Assembly: GCA_017963805.1 (NCBI GenBank)
Contig: JAGCTE010000034.1
Span: forward strand, 1-61,240
DNA: 61,240 nt
DNA from: a bacterium
GTDB lineage: Bacteria > Auribacterota > UBA3054
Direction: 5' to 3'
Part shown: in pieces, positions 53,252-61,240 of the stretch
Layout of the letters: the number at the start of each line of letters is the position of its first letter
Numbering within the stretch: the stretch's first letter is position 1
The notes under the pieces: generated by a model
Told to the model about the DNA's origin: nothing
Databases searched by the model: none
Seen by the model: the letters and a program-made list of their open reading frames with translations, nothing else
Made by a program: the position numbers and the translations under genes

Positions 53252-54154
53252 ATGCTGGGCGACTCATCTTTAAAATACCGCGTGCGCGAAGACCGCATCA
53301 CAGGCTGGCTTCTGAAAGTGCCTGTTTTGATCGCGGTGGGCATGCTTGTCCTTTTCTTCGTCGTTTTGACCGCCAAATCCTGGCCGCTTCTGACGGGCGG
53401 GCATTTCTGGCAGGTCTTGACCTCTTCCGAATGGCTTCCCTCCGAGGGAAAATTCGGACTGTGGCCCTTCATCATCGGAACCATCGCGGTGACGTTTTTG
53501 ACGATGGTTCTGGCGGTGCCGGTCTCTGTTTTGGCCGCGGTCTTTCTGAATGAGTTCGCCCCTCAAAAACTGAAAGACATGGCGCTTCCGGTCATCGACG
53601 TCCTGGCGGCTGTGCCTTCCGTTATTTATGGCGCCTGCGGCGTCATCGCCTTCATCCCGATGGTGAAAGCCTTGGGCGGCGCCCTGGGAATAAACACGAC
53701 CGGCCGCTGCCTTCTTACGGCGGCGCTGGTATTGGCCATCATGGTCATACCGGTCATCCTTTCCATCGTCAGGGACGTTCTGGCGGCCATTCCCCAAGAA
53801 GCCAGGGAAGCGAGTTTAGCCCTGGGCTCGACGCGTTGGGAAACGACTTACAAGGTCGTTCTGAAGCTGGCGCTGCCGGGCATAATCGCGGCGGTGATGC
53901 TCGGAGTGTCGAGAGCTTTCGGCGAAACGATGGCCGTCATGATGGTGGCGGGCAGCATTCCCGAACCGAAGCCAAGTTTGTTCAAGGCGGTCTATACGCT
54001 GCCGGCTCTGATCGCTGACAAATACGGCGAGATGCTCTCCATCAAGATGTACGACGTGGCATTGATGACCGCGGCCCTCATACTGATGGTCGTCATCGCC
54101 GTCGTCAACTTCGGCGCGCATTTGATCCTCATTCGTTTAAGGAGGAGATACTGA
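53252..54154 (+). CDS. pstC: Phosphate ABC transporter permease PstC
   Basis: 300 residues, six or more helices, with the permease coupling motif REASLALGSTRWETTYKVVLKLALPG and SRAFGETMAVMMVAG near the end, split here to short pieces such as EASLALGSTRWE. It forms half of the phosphate channel with PstA. The stop overlaps the pstA start by one base. Confidence 0.94.
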   Translation: MLGDSSLKYRVREDRITGWLLKVPVLIAVGMLVLFFVVLTAKSWPLLTGGHFWQVLTSSEWLPSEGKFGLWPFIIGTIAVTFLTMVLAVPVSVLAAVFLNEFAPQKLKDMALPVIDVLAAVPSVIYGACGVIAFIPMVKALGGALGINTTGRCLLTAALVLAIMVIPVILSIVRDVLAAIPQEAREASLALGSTRWETTYKVVLKLALPGIIAAVMLGVSRAFGETMAVMMVAGSIPEPKPSLFKAVYTLPALIADKYGEMLSIKMYDVALMTAALILMVVIAVVNFGAHLILIRLRRRY

Positions 54155-55002
54155 TGTTAGCCTGGCGTAAATTCGTGGAAAAATTCTGGCTCGGCGTCAT
54201 GATCGTCATGCTTTCCATCGCCGTCATAAGCGTTCTCGGCATCATCGGGATCGTCTTGTGGAGAGGCTTGGGAGCGCTTTCCTTCGAGATGTTCTTCTCG
54301 TTGAAGTTCAGCCCGGTGACGGGAGAACCGGTGGGCATCGCCAACTCCATCATAGGCTCCGCCTATCTGGCGGGCGGCGGCGTTCTTTTAGCCTGCCTTA
54401 TCAGCATTCCCTTGGCCCTGGTCCTTCAGAGGGAGTATCTCTCCGAGAACGTCATCACCGCGGTGACTGTCATATTGGACGTTCTGTGGGGCATTCCCAG
54501 TATCGTTTACGGCGCCATCGGCTACCTTATCCTCATGAGCTGCCACCAGAGAGCCTCGCTTTTGGGCGGCATCGTGACGCTGGCTCTGCTCTCCGTCCCC
54601 ATCATGACGAGAGCGGCCATGAACGTCATCTCTTTGGTGCCCGTTCAGCTCAGGGAAACTTCCTACGGGCTGGGCGCCACCAGGTGGGAGACTGTAAGCA
54701 GAGTCATCTTCAAGCAGGCGCTGCCCGGCATGGCCACCGCCGTGATGCTGGCCTTTGGCAGAGCCATCGGCGACACCGCCGCGGTGCTCTTCACGGCCGG
54801 CTATTCAGACAAGCTGCCCAAGAGCATTCTTGAAGGCGCGGCCAGTTTGCCCATCACCATTTACTACAAATTGATGATGCCGGGGCAGCTGTCCCAGCGC
54901 CAGGCTTACGCGGCCTCCTTCGTTCTGATCCTCATAGTCCTTATAGTCAGCGCCGTTTCCCGCACGCTATCCAATCGTTTAAGCAAATACACGGTCAAAT
55001 AA
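54154..55002 (+). CDS. pstA: Phosphate ABC transporter permease PstA
   Basis: 282 residues, six helices. The coupling motif ETSYGLGATRWETVSRV and GRAIGDTAAVLFTAG mark the second Pst permease. It pairs with PstC in the inner membrane. The ATPase gene follows four bases later. Confidence 0.94.
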   Translation: MLAWRKFVEKFWLGVMIVMLSIAVISVLGIIGIVLWRGLGALSFEMFFSLKFSPVTGEPVGIANSIIGSAYLAGGGVLLACLISIPLALVLQREYLSENVITAVTVILDVLWGIPSIVYGAIGYLILMSCHQRASLLGGIVTLALLSVPIMTRAAMNVISLVPVQLRETSYGLGATRWETVSRVIFKQALPGMATAVMLAFGRAIGDTAAVLFTAGYSDKLPKSILEGAASLPITIYYKLMMPGQLSQRQAYAASFVLILIVLIVSAVSRTLSNRLSKYTVK

Positions 55003-55006
55003 AACT

Positions 55007-55819
55007 ATGTCACATCTCTCCATCAAAGATCTGCACGTCTACTACGAGGGCGTGGAAACTTTAAAGGGCATCGACCTTGAGATCCCGGACAAGTCTATCG
55101 TCGCGATAATAGGCCCCTCCGGCTGCGGAAAGACGACGCTATTGAGAAGCATCAACCGGCTTTTGGAACTCAGCAGCGACGTCAAAGTGACGGGCCGCGT
55201 CGAGATCGACGGCGAAAACATTTACGATCCGAAAGCGGACCTGATCTCCTTGAGGAAGAAGATGGGCTTTTTGTCCCAGCGTCCCTTCCCCCTGCCTTGC
55301 TCCATATTCGACAACGTGGCCTACGGCCCCAAGATCCACCGCATGGACGCGGACGCGATAAACGCTGTCGCCCTCAGTTTGGAAGCGGGGAGCAAGGTCT
55401 CCCAGAACAGGAAGGAAGCTTTGGCGAACCTAGTCGAGATCTGCCTTAAGAAGGCCGGCCTTTGGGAAGAAGTGAAAGAGCGTTTGGGAAGCCCGGCCTC
55501 GCGCCTCAGCATCGGGCAGCAGCAGCGCCTCTCCCTGGCCAGGGCCCTGGCCGTGGGCGCCGAATTGATCCTGGGCGACGAGCCGACCTCCGCTTTGGAC
55601 CCCATATCCACCAAGCAGATCGAAGAGCAGTTCAAGGCTTTGAGCTCCCAGTATTCCATCGTGATGGTCACGCACATTCTGCGCCAGGCCAGGCGTCTCG
55701 CGGACTACGTGGTCTTCATGTACCTGGGAGAATTGATCGAGCACGGGCCGGCGGAAAAGATCTTCAACTCCCCGGAAAAGGAAATGACCAGGCGTTACAT
55801 CAAGGGCGACATGAGCTAA
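55007..55819 (+). CDS. pstB: Phosphate ABC transporter ATP-binding protein
   Basis: 270-residue ABC ATPase: Walker A GPSGCGKTT, signature RLSIGQQQRLSLARAL (Ile in place of the common Gly), Walker B LILGDEPTSALDP and the switch His in MVTHIL. A short insert around 130-150 (NAVALSLEAGSKVSQNRKEA) lengthens the helical domain compared with E. coli PstB. Energises phosphate uptake. phoU does not follow, unlike in many pst operons. Confidence 0.95.
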   Translation: MSHLSIKDLHVYYEGVETLKGIDLEIPDKSIVAIIGPSGCGKTTLLRSINRLLELSSDVKVTGRVEIDGENIYDPKADLISLRKKMGFLSQRPFPLPCSIFDNVAYGPKIHRMDADAINAVALSLEAGSKVSQNRKEALANLVEICLKKAGLWEEVKERLGSPASRLSIGQQQRLSLARALAVGAELILGDEPTSALDPISTKQIEEQFKALSSQYSIVMVTHILRQARRLADYVVFMYLGELIEHGPAEKIFNSPEKEMTRRYIKGDMS

Positions 55820-55823
55820 AAAT

Positions 55824-56279
55824 ATGAAGCTGACTTCCAAAAGCGAATACACTCTTCTGGCCCTTATCTACATGGCCAGGCAAAAGCAGGGAGCATACGT
55901 CAAGATAGAAGACATATGCAGCTACTACGACATTCCCAAGAAATATCTCGAGCAGCTTCTCACGATCATGCGGTCCAACGGACTCGTCAGGACGAGAAGG
56001 GGAGCCGAGGGCGGCTACGCCCTGGCCAAGGACAGCAAGGAGATCACGGCCGCCGACATCGTCCGCATCATGGACGGCCCCATCGCCCCGACGGATTCCG
56101 TGAGCCGGTATTTCTACCAGGCGACGCCGCTGGAAAAGGAGGACGCGGCGCTGGAATTGTTCCGGGACATAAGGGATTACGCCGCGAAAGTCATGGAAAG
56201 CAAGACCCTCTACGACCTGGCGCTTGCTGGGGCGCAGGGGGCGGGAAAGCATTCGCATATTGACTTAGTATGTAAATAA
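55824..56279 (+). CDS. Rrf2-family transcriptional regulator
   Basis: 151 residues. The Rrf2 winged helix is clear: KLTSKSEYTLLALIYMA, KIEDICSYYDIPKKYLEQLL and GLVRTRRGAEGGYALAK. The usual IscR/NsrR trio of cysteines is missing from the central loop (PIAPTDSVSRYFYQ). It is therefore unlikely to hold an Fe-S cluster and is closer to CymR-type members. It starts four bases behind pstB and is the last gene of that run. A promoter for the next gene lies over its final codons. Confidence 0.9.
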   Translation: MKLTSKSEYTLLALIYMARQKQGAYVKIEDICSYYDIPKKYLEQLLTIMRSNGLVRTRRGAEGGYALAKDSKEITAADIVRIMDGPIAPTDSVSRYFYQATPLEKEDAALELFRDIRDYAAKVMESKTLYDLALAGAQGAGKHSHIDLVCK

Positions 56280-56288
56280 TGATAATAT
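56260..56288 (+). promoter_or_regulatory. Promoter of the short secretin gene
   Basis: TTGACT (56260-56265), 17 bases, TAATAT (56283-56288), overlapping the last six codons of the Rrf2 gene. An AGGAG site (56318-56322 region) precedes the ATG. Confidence 0.75.
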
Positions 56289-56325
56289 ACTCGCAAAAAA
56301 AATAACCAAAAAATATAGGAGAACT

Positions 56326-57768
56326 ATGAACAAGAAAAATCTTTGCTTAATTTCAGGCTTGGCATTGGTCTTTGCTCTGACGGCTGGCGCCACCAATCTT
56401 CAGATCAACACCCCGGCCGCGACGCCGCAGGCCCCCGCCGCCGACGCCGAGCTCTACTACCACGCCATTCCCTCTACCCCGGCCGTCGGCCAGGCGATCA
56501 AGGTCGTGGAGACCCAGGATGACACCGACTATGTCGTCAAAGCTTACAAGATGAAACACAAAGGCATCGTGAACGAGATCCGCTCCATCCTCGAGCGTTC
56601 CATCCAGAAGGAAAACGGCAAGTCGAAATCCATCGTCAACAACGTCAACGGCGACGAATATCTCATCGTCACCGTCCCGTCCTTCCAGCTTCCCTACATA
56701 GAGGCTGTGATCGAGCAGCTGGACGCCGAGGGCACAAAGTTCGCCGGCGGCGGCACCGAGCGTTTCGTCTACTACTGCAAAAACCGCCTTGCCACCGATC
56801 TGCAGAAATACGTTGTGGCCACCATGGGTTCCGGTCACGGCGAAGTGGTCCCCGACAACCTTACCGGCCGCATCATGATCAACGATGCTCCTTCCTGCGC
56901 CAAGACGGTCAAGAACTGGCTCCCGTATTTCGACGTGGCTCCTCAGCAGATCCGCTTGGAATGCCAGATCATCGAGATCGAGAACAGCGACGACTTCAAC
57001 TTCGGCCTGGCTCTGGAAGCCTGGAAAGAAGCGCTCCCCGAGAGCGTCGACATGACTCTCGACTGGGACAACCGCACCCAGGGCAGCGCGCCCGGTCCGG
57101 AAGGCTGGGCCAGATACATTGCCCAGAACGTGAAGTTCTCCGGCATGCGCCCCAAGGCCATGGCCAACTTCATCAACTATCTGGTCAGGAACGGCCACGC
57201 CAAAGTTCTTAGCAGCCCCGAGGCGGTCGCCCTGAACGGCCAGACCACCATTATCGAATCCGTCGACAACGTCAACTACAAAGGCTACAACAGCGACCCC
57301 AACAAGTCTCTCGACAAGCAGGTCCAATCCGGCGTGATCCTTCAGATCACACCTATTATTGGCACCGAATCCATCTGGCTCGAGATCAACGCCGAAGTTA
57401 ACAGCGTGGTCGGCTGGACCACCGGCGCCCTGCCAATCGTCAACACCAGAAGGACTTCCGCCACCGTCGGCGTCGTCTCCGGCGAGACATCCACTATTTC
57501 CGGCTTGAAGCGCGAATACATCACCAAGAGCGATGAGCGCGTGCCCGTCCTCGGTTACATCCCGCTCCTGGGCTACGTCTTCCGTCACGAAGTGGACGTC
57601 AAGAGAGATTCCGAGATTGTCATCCTGGTGACTCCCTATGACATCAGCAAAGATCTGAAGCACGGTCAGGAAAAGGTCGAGGCTTTCGAAAAGGAATACA
57701 AGGCCGAGTCCGAAGAGGGCGCCGTCGAAAGATTCGTCGACAGAGTGATCCTCAACAAAGTTGACTAA
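56326..57768 (+). CDS. Short stand-alone secretin-domain protein
   Basis: 480 residues with a signal peptide (about 1-22). Two N-domain-like modules follow (VVKAYKMKHKGIVNEIRSIL and DLQKYVVATMGSGHGEVV), then a secretin core: LECQIIEIENSDDFNFGL, HAKVLSSPEAVALNG, SGVILQITPIIG, GETSTISGL and VPVLGYIPLLGYVFRH. It is far shorter than GspD-type secretins and has no pilus or secretion genes around it. Either it forms a channel for a machine encoded elsewhere, or it serves as a pilotin-like scaffold. It has its own promoter and terminator. Confidence 0.88.
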   Translation: MNKKNLCLISGLALVFALTAGATNLQINTPAATPQAPAADAELYYHAIPSTPAVGQAIKVVETQDDTDYVVKAYKMKHKGIVNEIRSILERSIQKENGKSKSIVNNVNGDEYLIVTVPSFQLPYIEAVIEQLDAEGTKFAGGGTERFVYYCKNRLATDLQKYVVATMGSGHGEVVPDNLTGRIMINDAPSCAKTVKNWLPYFDVAPQQIRLECQIIEIENSDDFNFGLALEAWKEALPESVDMTLDWDNRTQGSAPGPEGWARYIAQNVKFSGMRPKAMANFINYLVRNGHAKVLSSPEAVALNGQTTIIESVDNVNYKGYNSDPNKSLDKQVQSGVILQITPIIGTESIWLEINAEVNSVVGWTTGALPIVNTRRTSATVGVVSGETSTISGLKREYITKSDERVPVLGYIPLLGYVFRHEVDVKRDSEIVILVTPYDISKDLKHGQEKVEAFEKEYKAESEEGAVERFVDRVILNKVD

Positions 57769-57783
57769 TTTTTAAGCGTTATC

Positions 57784-57815
57784 AAGAAGTCCGCCGCGAG
57801 GCGGACTTCTTTTTT
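57784..57815 (+). terminator. Rho-independent terminator after the short secretin
   Basis: A perfect 12-bp stem, AAGAAGTCCGCC with GGCGGACTTCTT, closed by a GCGA (GNRA) tetraloop and followed by Ts to 57815. One of the strongest hairpins in the window. Confidence 0.92.
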
Positions 57816-58061
57816 GTGCTGGCTCATCCTCTATTTTCTCTACAAAAAAGAGATATTTTTGAAAGTCTGAAAGCAATTTGCATTCAATTCAAAAATTCCG
57901 TTTTAAAACGGATAAATGGAGTTAACAATGTTACTTGCCAGTAAATCCCTGGTTGATTTTCCCGCAATTTTCTGATAGCATGGCTGCACAAACACTTTAA
58001 CCCTTTCTGTTGTTCCATTAACAACTGATCGTAACGCAGAACCCAACACCAAAACGAAACC
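57816..58061. other. AT-rich intergenic stretch
   Basis: No protein frame with coding character. It holds the promoter at 57953-57981 and marks a sharp drop in GC content that continues to the window end. No repeats, tRNA or mobile-element ends were seen. Confidence 0.5.
57953..57981 (+). promoter_or_regulatory. Promoter upstream of the 58062 frame
   Basis: TTGATT (57953-57958), 17 bases, TAGCAT (57976-57981). The leader to the small frame at 58062 is A/C-rich without a Shine-Dalgarno sequence, like the rpsA leader. Confidence 0.5.
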
Positions 58062-58145
58062 ATGAAAAAGCAAGGAATGATTTTACTGGCGCTGAGTCCT
58101 TTATTTGGCGCTACACCAGTCTACGCTGACGCTATCCTTTTGTAA
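58062..58145 (+). CDS. 27-codon signal-peptide-like frame (orphan or remnant)
   Basis: The peptide reads KKQGMILLALSPLFGATPVY after the Met, then ADAILL and a stop. It has a basic start, a hydrophobic core and a signal peptidase-like A-x-A region, which then stops. It looks like a signal peptide cut off from its protein: a remnant of a decayed secreted gene, a small exported peptide, or a leader. It lies behind a plausible promoter and 142 bases before the large secreted-protein gene. No in-frame or shifted continuation is recognisable. Confidence 0.4.
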   Translation: MKKQGMILLALSPLFGATPVYADAILL

Positions 58146-58287
58146 ACCAAGGCTAGTTTCAACGTTTGTATTTAAAAGCCTCTCTGAGACTACCCATTAG
58201 AGCACCGTTGCGCCCAGACGGATCATACGATGCGTTTTGAAAGGCGAATTTAATCGATACCTTTCAACTAACACACCCAGAAATTTT
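58146..58287. other. Leader region of the 58288 gene
   Basis: AT-rich with no clear promoter or ribosome site; a loose TTGAAA/TACCTT pair with a 15-base spacer (58235-58261) is too weak to call. Confidence 0.4.
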
Positions 58288-60246
58288 ATGACACACCTGA
58301 AAACATTAATATCCATCATACTCTTCTTAGCAAGCGCAGGAACATTATTATCCTTTGCCAACGATGGAACGAGTTTGACGATCAGCGGCAATTCAACAAT
58401 TTATAATTTTGTGACAAGAACCTATGAGGCTAGCGCAAGCAACGGAGAAATTACCAGCTGCAGATGGTCACAATCTGATCCGGTATCCAACGCTTATGTT
58501 GACGTTACCCCTAGAGGGAATCAATGCGATGTAACTTTTAGAAGTTATGGAGGAATAACTTTAAACTGCGATGCTGACATTAAATTAAATGAAACTCCTA
58601 AACAAGCTTCTGACAGCAAAATAATAAGATGCTTTCCGCCGCCAATAAATGGGGATCCATCGATCGATATCGAAGGGCCAAACGAAGTGACAGTTAACAG
58701 CAGTAAAATCTACAACGCTATTCACCATGGAACGAAAGACACCCCTTCTTTTACCTGGAGGTATCACGGACAAACAAGATCTGGAGAAAGCACAGAAATA
58801 CATTTTGTAACCAACGGAACGGTGCGCCTGGAATGCACCATGTCATATAAAGATGACAACAATGAGGACCAATCTCTTTCTGATGACATGGACATCCATG
58901 TGCTACCTCAGGTTGAACTGTCAGCAATGAGAGCGGATTACAAGAACTATACCAACGCGATCATTTCTGGAACCAATGACATTTATATCCATTTCAACAT
59001 CGATGATGATGACAAGTCGTATAATAATGAAGACAAGAGAGGAACGGATTGCAAACAAATAGAATTTGCAAACGGAGGGCTCGATGACGATTTATGCAAA
59101 ATAGAGCTGAGCTTAGGCGCCAACATAGATCCCGAAAAAATAACAAACGGCACGTTGATTTTCGAAACATCAGAAGGTCTAAGATTATGGAAGTCTACAT
59201 ATCGTACACAATTTATTTTGGAACAAAACCAAACAACGGGCTTGTCTTTTAGTGATCCGGAAGGGAAAGCCGAAATAATTAGAATACTGAGAGATGGCTT
59301 TTATGTTGAAGGTGTGTTGCCCGGTCAACACTGCTTGACAATAAGATTAGCTGATAAAGAACTTATTTTGCCTTATGTTTGCTGTTCGGTTGGGGGAATA
59401 AACGATCAGCCGATAGGAAGCTTGAGAGCGTCCTATAAAACAGATTATCCTGATCTTATTGATTGCGAATGGTGTGTGAAAGAAATTACCAACAATTCTC
59501 ATCCCCAAAAATTCAATTGTATAGCATACGCCGTGGATCCGAATCTAGTTGTGTTCAACAAGCCGAATCTTATCAATTCGTTTAACGGAGCCTTTTGGGT
59601 CAGCTCTAAATACGAAAAACCGGAAGACAAGCAATTCGACGAGCAAAATTATCTGGCAGGAAACGATGAGCCTTTTCTAATCGAAGCAAGGTTCCACAAG
59701 GACATATTAGCTTATTTCGATCCTTTTGTTATGCCTGGTCTTACTCTTTGTTATCAATATGTTTTTAACGGGGCAGAATACACAGTTAAAGGATATGACA
59801 ACTCGTTCAAGCAGCAAATCAAATGGATAATCGAAAACGAAAATCTAGGGAAAAACTGCCTTGCATTTGAAAAGTATTTGACAACAATGAATTTTTTCAA
59901 CTGCAACGGTATCGCCAACGAAAAAGACAATTTCACACTCTCAGACGTAGACGCCTTGTTTACTTTGCCGCTTTGGTCGCAATCGCAAGGTAATCAATTG
60001 CAAGAATGTAACGTTAACAATAGCGCAAGAAAAATCATATATTATCATGGCAAAGACAATCCCGATATCCAATTTCATGCAGCCAGAATGTTAAATTGCA
60101 CACAAGGATGTGAAAAATTGGGTGAAAGCACAGATCCTACATGGAATGTAGCCATTGGCAAGGCTGGAAAAAGCGAAGAACTGCTTGTTCATAGGGTGGA
60201 ACAAATATCAAGCAAACATGGAAGCGTTATGAAAGCATATAAATAA
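58288..60246 (+). CDS. Large secreted protein with Ig-like regions and C-terminal NCIAYA...HAAR domain
   Basis: 652 residues from ATG 58288, chosen because it opens a good signal peptide (MTHLKTLISIILFLASAG, cleaved near residue 24). The earlier ATG at 58237 would bury this signal. Residues about 28-210 look like two beta-sandwich (Ig/PKD-like) modules, followed by a region to about 380 I cannot place. From about 385 the protein resembles an uncharacterised family with NCIAYA (C411), HAAR (H597), TWNVAIGK, H635 (VHRVEQ) and KHG near the end; the Cys/His spacing suggests a papain-like hydrolase. I recall this family as a DUF (possibly DUF7689), from memory only. No PEP-CTERM tail. Base composition and codon use are strikingly AT-rich compared with the rest of the window, a sign of horizontal transfer. 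Confidence 0.6.
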   Translation: MTHLKTLISIILFLASAGTLLSFANDGTSLTISGNSTIYNFVTRTYEASASNGEITSCRWSQSDPVSNAYVDVTPRGNQCDVTFRSYGGITLNCDADIKLNETPKQASDSKIIRCFPPPINGDPSIDIEGPNEVTVNSSKIYNAIHHGTKDTPSFTWRYHGQTRSGESTEIHFVTNGTVRLECTMSYKDDNNEDQSLSDDMDIHVLPQVELSAMRADYKNYTNAIISGTNDIYIHFNIDDDDKSYNNEDKRGTDCKQIEFANGGLDDDLCKIELSLGANIDPEKITNGTLIFETSEGLRLWKSTYRTQFILEQNQTTGLSFSDPEGKAEIIRILRDGFYVEGVLPGQHCLTIRLADKELILPYVCCSVGGINDQPIGSLRASYKTDYPDLIDCEWCVKEITNNSHPQKFNCIAYAVDPNLVVFNKPNLINSFNGAFWVSSKYEKPEDKQFDEQNYLAGNDEPFLIEARFHKDILAYFDPFVMPGLTLCYQYVFNGAEYTVKGYDNSFKQQIKWIIENENLGKNCLAFEKYLTTMNFFNCNGIANEKDNFTLSDVDALFTLPLWSQSQGNQLQECNVNNSARKIIYYHGKDNPDIQFHAARMLNCTQGCEKLGESTDPTWNVAIGKAGKSEELLVHRVEQISSKHGSVMKAYK

Positions 60247-60265
60247 AACAACAAGGAGAATGGTT

Positions 60266-61240
60266 ATGAAAAAAATATTAATTATATTCATGTTTTTAAT
60301 GAGTCGACATGCTTTTTGCTTAACGCAAGAGAAAAAAGCAAAAATCTACGACGCTATAGTAGCACAGGCCAAACGTCCTGTAATCAACGAATCGCGCTAC
60401 TCATACTATTCGTCAGACGATGAGATCAGCGCAATCACCAACCGGCCTCTTCGCGAAGCTATACTGAAAGACGAAAAAAACGCATTTGACGCGAAGCAAT
60501 ATCTCCGCTCCTTACCGCCGTCGATTTTTGTGCCGGCTTATTACGAGCTAAGATTGGAAGGGAAGCTTCGATTGTGCACATCGACCAATTACTATGCTTC
60601 TTTGGAAAATTGGGAAACCAACAAATATGAAAAACTCTCATATTTATATATTTTGAACAATAAACCAATAGTTAAGAAAGAAAAGGATCTGTATGATGTT
60701 GTTGACTATTATTTGCTTCGCTGCGGTCAAACATATCTCGAAGGAGACCTTATAGAGATGGTTGACCCAAAGGCATCGTATGTTGGTCGCCTGGAGGCAT
60801 ACTGGTGGTTGGAGGGGAGGCGATTTATGCCAGACATCTGGAACGACTGGTATCCTTGCTGGAAAAACGAAATGTCTAGAAAAGAACCAAGGGAACCGGT
60901 CATAAAAAGGTTGATATTGGACATATCTTGTTTCGGGACCTTTCTTTTTCCCTATCTTAACGAAGCGATAAAAGAAGGCGATGATTCTTTAGCTACTGTT
61001 TTGGAAGCGGCCAGATATCATACTCGTTTGGATTTGCCATCGGTCAATGAATTCTGCGAGTGGTATTCGACCAATCATTTCAAATACGATTATCCGCCTT
61101 GCGAAGGAATAAGAAAGACGATAGAAAGAGTAACGGATCCTTATATTCTTTCTGAACTGAAAGGCGAAGATACATATGATGATTGGGAAAAGCATGGGGA
61201 TAAATGGGCTTTCGGAAAACTTGACAGACAAATGTTCAAA
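60266..61240 (+). CDS. Exported protein of unknown function (3' truncated by window end)
   Basis: 325 codons open to the last base. ATG 60266 has AAGGAG (60253-60258) seven bases before it and opens a signal peptide (MKKILIIFMFLMSRHAFC). The mature part is rich in Tyr, Trp, Asp and Glu and predicted helical; stretches such as YYLLRCGQTYLEGDLIEMV and AYWWLEGRRFMPDIWNDWYP recall helical-repeat (HEAT-like) scaffolds. I recognise no family. Twenty bases behind the NCIAYA-domain gene and of the same AT-rich composition, it is probably in the same transcript and may be a partner or an inhibitor; neither is shown. Confidence 0.55.
   Translation, partial: MKKILIIFMFLMSRHAFCLTQEKKAKIYDAIVAQAKRPVINESRYSYYSSDDEISAITNRPLREAILKDEKNAFDAKQYLRSLPPSIFVPAYYELRLEGKLRLCTSTNYYASLENWETNKYEKLSYLYILNNKPIVKKEKDLYDVVDYYLLRCGQTYLEGDLIEMVDPKASYVGRLEAYWWLEGRRFMPDIWNDWYPCWKNEMSRKEPREPVIKRLILDISCFGTFLFPYLNEAIKEGDDSLATVLEAARYHTRLDLPSVNEFCEWYSTNHFKYDYPPCEGIRKTIERVTDPYILSELKGEDTYDDWEKHGDKWAFGKLDRQMFK

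Noticed and set aside
56353..57663. A 436-codon minus frame opposite the short secretin
   Set aside because: Antisense shadow of a well-supported secretin; Val/Asp/Gly-rich text typical of such shadows.

Overview
The window looks like a chromosome segment of a GC-rich, anaerobic Gram-negative bacterium of the PVC superphylum, most likely Kiritimatiellota or Lentisphaerota. I infer this from four things. Three secreted proteins carry C-terminal VPEP/hydrophobic/Arg-Lys tails (PEP-CTERM type). There are V-type rather than F-type ATPase genes. There are two secretins. The adenylosuccinate lyase is of the eukaryote-like type. The phylum is not proven from sequence alone. No rRNA, CRISPR array, transposase or integrase was seen.

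Layout. 1-2270: the 3' part of a CBM9-like PEP-CTERM protein and an NhaC antiporter. 2298-4366: rpsA and tRNA-Asp, each with a clear promoter. 4387-15335: a long plus-strand run of tightly packed genes (unknown membrane protein, hemolysin III homologue, NtrB/NtrC-like two-component pair, lgt, lnt, pssA, a truB::znuA fused frame, znuC, znuB). 15336-26681: a minus-strand run (secretin, coiled-coil protein, purB, BtrH-like protein, cysQ-like, yigZ-like, BASS transporter, fabF, Nudix-HemW fusion). 26738-32134: tRNA-Leu, then V-ATPase B and D subunits with a Lys/Glu/Pro-rich secreted protein between them, a universal stress protein, a PTS IIA protein, cysE and an unknown secreted protein. 32256-45049: gyrB, gyrA, tig, a DUF2059 protein, a WecA-type transferase, a family 4 uracil-DNA glycosylase, a radical SAM protein, tatD and priA. 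45018-52203 (minus): two tandem PEP-CTERM subtilases, an AAA/DUF4143 ATPase, a KamA-type radical SAM enzyme and a RelE/AbrB-type toxin-antitoxin pair. 52244-57815: pstSCAB followed by an Rrf2 regulator, then a short stand-alone secretin with a strong terminator. 57816-61240: an AT-rich stretch with an orphan signal-peptide frame and two secreted proteins of unknown function, the last one cut by the window end.

How the genes work together. The lgt-lnt-pssA group makes lipoproteins and phospholipid and sits behind a sigma-54-type regulator pair. ZnuABC imports zinc. PstSCAB imports phosphate and may be tied to the Rrf2 regulator. The PEP-CTERM proteases and CBM9-like protein need an exosortase encoded elsewhere. 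Promoters found by eye share a TTGACT-like -35 and a TATAAT/TACAAT -10, often with an extended TG. Two genes (4387 and fabF) start almost at the predicted transcription start, suggesting leaderless messages.

The most interesting points are the truB::znuA continuous reading frame, the Nudix-HemW fusion, the interrupted V-ATPase cluster, and the AT-rich 58-61 kb island. That island encodes a secreted protein with a C-terminal NCIAYA...HAAR domain, possibly a papain-like hydrolase of a poorly described family.
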